Assembly (NCBI GenBank): GCA_903867285.1
Contig: CAIPQX010000020.1
Span: 1 to 30,675 of the forward strand
DNA length: 30,675 bases
Direction: 5' to 3'
From: an uncultured Actinomycetes bacterium
GTDB taxonomy: Bacteria; Actinomycetota; Actinomycetes; Nanopelagicales; Nanopelagicaceae
Positions 29,903 to 30,675 of this stretch are shown piece by piece (the first letter of the stretch is position 1; each line of letters starts with the position of its first letter). The position numbers were made by a program, and so were the translations under genes. The notes below the pieces were generated by a model. That model was not told the origin of the DNA. It did no database searches and saw only the letters and a program-made list of their open reading frames with translations.

Positions 29903-30675
29903 TGGACTAATGAGGCGGTGTGGATAATTTCAGCGATGCAGTCATAGGGACTATCCCACATTGGGGCATGGCCCGATTGCGACAAGGTGATCCAACGGGC
30001 ATGTGCCGGCGCCAGTGTTCGTTCTTGCGAAGTTTGCGCTGGCAAAGTGTTATCGCTATCGCCAAAGAGAATTGTTACCGGGATTGATTCGCTTATTGAT
30101 TTATCGAAGCGACGTGTGAGCATGCCATCCCAAGCTGGAAAATAACCTTCCGAACCGCCATAGGCAACAACCGCGTCGACCATGACATCGCGTGGAAGTT
30201 CGCGCCACTTTGGGCTGACCTCGGCAAATCCGAATTTACGCGCCCATTCTTGCTTCACTATTTGATCTGCAAATTGATAGGTGTATTGCGCCATAATTCT
30301 CGAAGTTGCGCCGAGCAATGTGCGCTGAGTTGTTGGTACCAACCACAAACCAGCAGGTGCCAAACCAGTAATACTTAAAACGCGATCTGGAAATGCGGCT
30401 CCCAGTTCCAATGCAATCCATCCGCCCAGCGAGTTCCCCGCAATGTGAGCTTTTTCAATTCCCAATTCATCCATCTGCTTGGTAATAAGTAAGGCGAGTG
30501 ATTGTGGATCCATCGCTTGATGCGGATCAAAATTTGATTTGCCATGCCCCGGAAGATCGATCGCCGTGACCTGAAACTTCTCTTCCAACGCGGGTCTAAT
30601 GACTTTCCATGCGGTTGAAGCAGAACCCATTCCATGCACCAGGATGAGCGGTGCCCCGCTGCCTGATCTTTCGTA
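29899..30675 (-). CDS. Alpha/beta hydrolase, 5' end outside the window
   Basis: An alpha/beta-hydrolase fold protein whose frame is open to the right edge; the sequence before the first visible start reads YERSGSGAPLILVHGMGS, the normal strand leading to the oxyanion loop, so the true start lies beyond 30675. The triad is visible: Ser in AGNSLGGW, Asp in LFGDSDNTLP, His in SGHAPMWD. HGMGS and DLPGHGKS are typical of the family. The function cannot be told (esterase, lipase, MenH-like or other). It overlaps crtA by 4 bp (ATGA), so it is translationally coupled to carotenoid genes and may act on a carotenoid ester or be a passenger. Confidence 0.85.
   Translation of the reverse strand, partial: YERSGSGAPLILVHGMGSASTAWKVIRPALEEKFQVTAIDLPGHGKSNFDPHQAMDPQSLALLITKQMDELGIEKAHIAGNSLGGWIALELGAAFPDRVLSITGLAPAGLWLVPTTQRTLLGATSRIMAQYTYQFADQIVKQEWARKFGFAEVSPKWRELPRDVMVDAVVAYGGSEGYFPAWDGMLTRRFDKSISESIPVTILFGDSDNTLPAQTSQERTLAPAHARWITLSQSGHAPMWDSPYDCIAEIIHTASLVQ

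Noticed and set aside
1..30675. Mobile elements, integrases, toxin-antitoxin pairs, CRISPR repeats, tRNA or rRNA genes
   Set aside because: None was found on reading both strands; the region looks like stable chromosome.

Overview
The window is a gene-dense stretch of chromosome from an actinobacterium. Actinobacterial hallmarks are SepH, a PASTA-domain Ser/Thr kinase, class II DAHP synthase, the rplS-lepB-rnhB-yraN-comM-dprA block, frequent GTG starts and many promoters that seem to give leaderless mRNAs. The moderate base composition, near-absence of spacers and overlapping convergent gene ends suggest a streamlined, perhaps aquatic (Nanopelagicales/acI-like) lineage. That placement is inference. 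No rRNA, tRNA, CRISPR array, insertion sequence, phage gene or obvious intrinsic terminator was seen, and no gene-free stretch exceeds about 110 bases.

Left part (1-9700), mostly housekeeping: an NPP-type phosphodiesterase converges on sepH, which follows an MFS transporter. The transporter diverges from an inositol monophosphatase across a 15-bp spacer holding a symmetric -10 element. Then come rplS (with an acidic repeat tail), lepB and rnhB, followed by yraN-comM-dprA and era.

Middle (9700-20860): a xylulokinase-EamA pair on the minus strand diverges from a phosphofructokinase with the residues of diphosphate-dependent enzymes. Class II DAHP synthase and an Ogt-type alkyltransferase follow. 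On the minus strand lie pknB, nfo (endonuclease IV, broken by an in-frame TAA), an EamA transporter and threonine aldolase. Upstream of pknB is a vitamin cassette: a TPP riboswitch, a PnuC-family transporter (therefore probably a PnuT thiamine transporter) and a P-loop kinase.

Right part (20858-30675), carotenoid locus in two minus-strand blocks: crtE-crtI-crtB, and alpha/beta hydrolase-crtA-cruF-glycosyltransferase-crtD. The pair metF-CDP-alcohol phosphatidyltransferase on the plus strand separates them. No lycopene cyclase, ketolase CrtO/CrtW, O-methyltransferase or retinal-forming dioxygenase is present. The set therefore predicts an acyclic carotenoid: lycopene made by CrtE/B/I, then C-1 hydration (CruF), C-3,4 desaturation (CrtD-like), C-2 oxidation (CrtA) and perhaps glycosylation. 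Pairing a purple-bacterial-type CrtA with CruF and a CruG-like glycosyltransferase in an actinobacterium is the most interesting system here.

A recurrent signal is TANNNT followed by exactly 6 nt and the start codon. It is seen before the MFS gene, suhB, yraN, xylB, the DAHP synthase gene, ogt, nfo, pknB and crtE. It helps fix several start sites.
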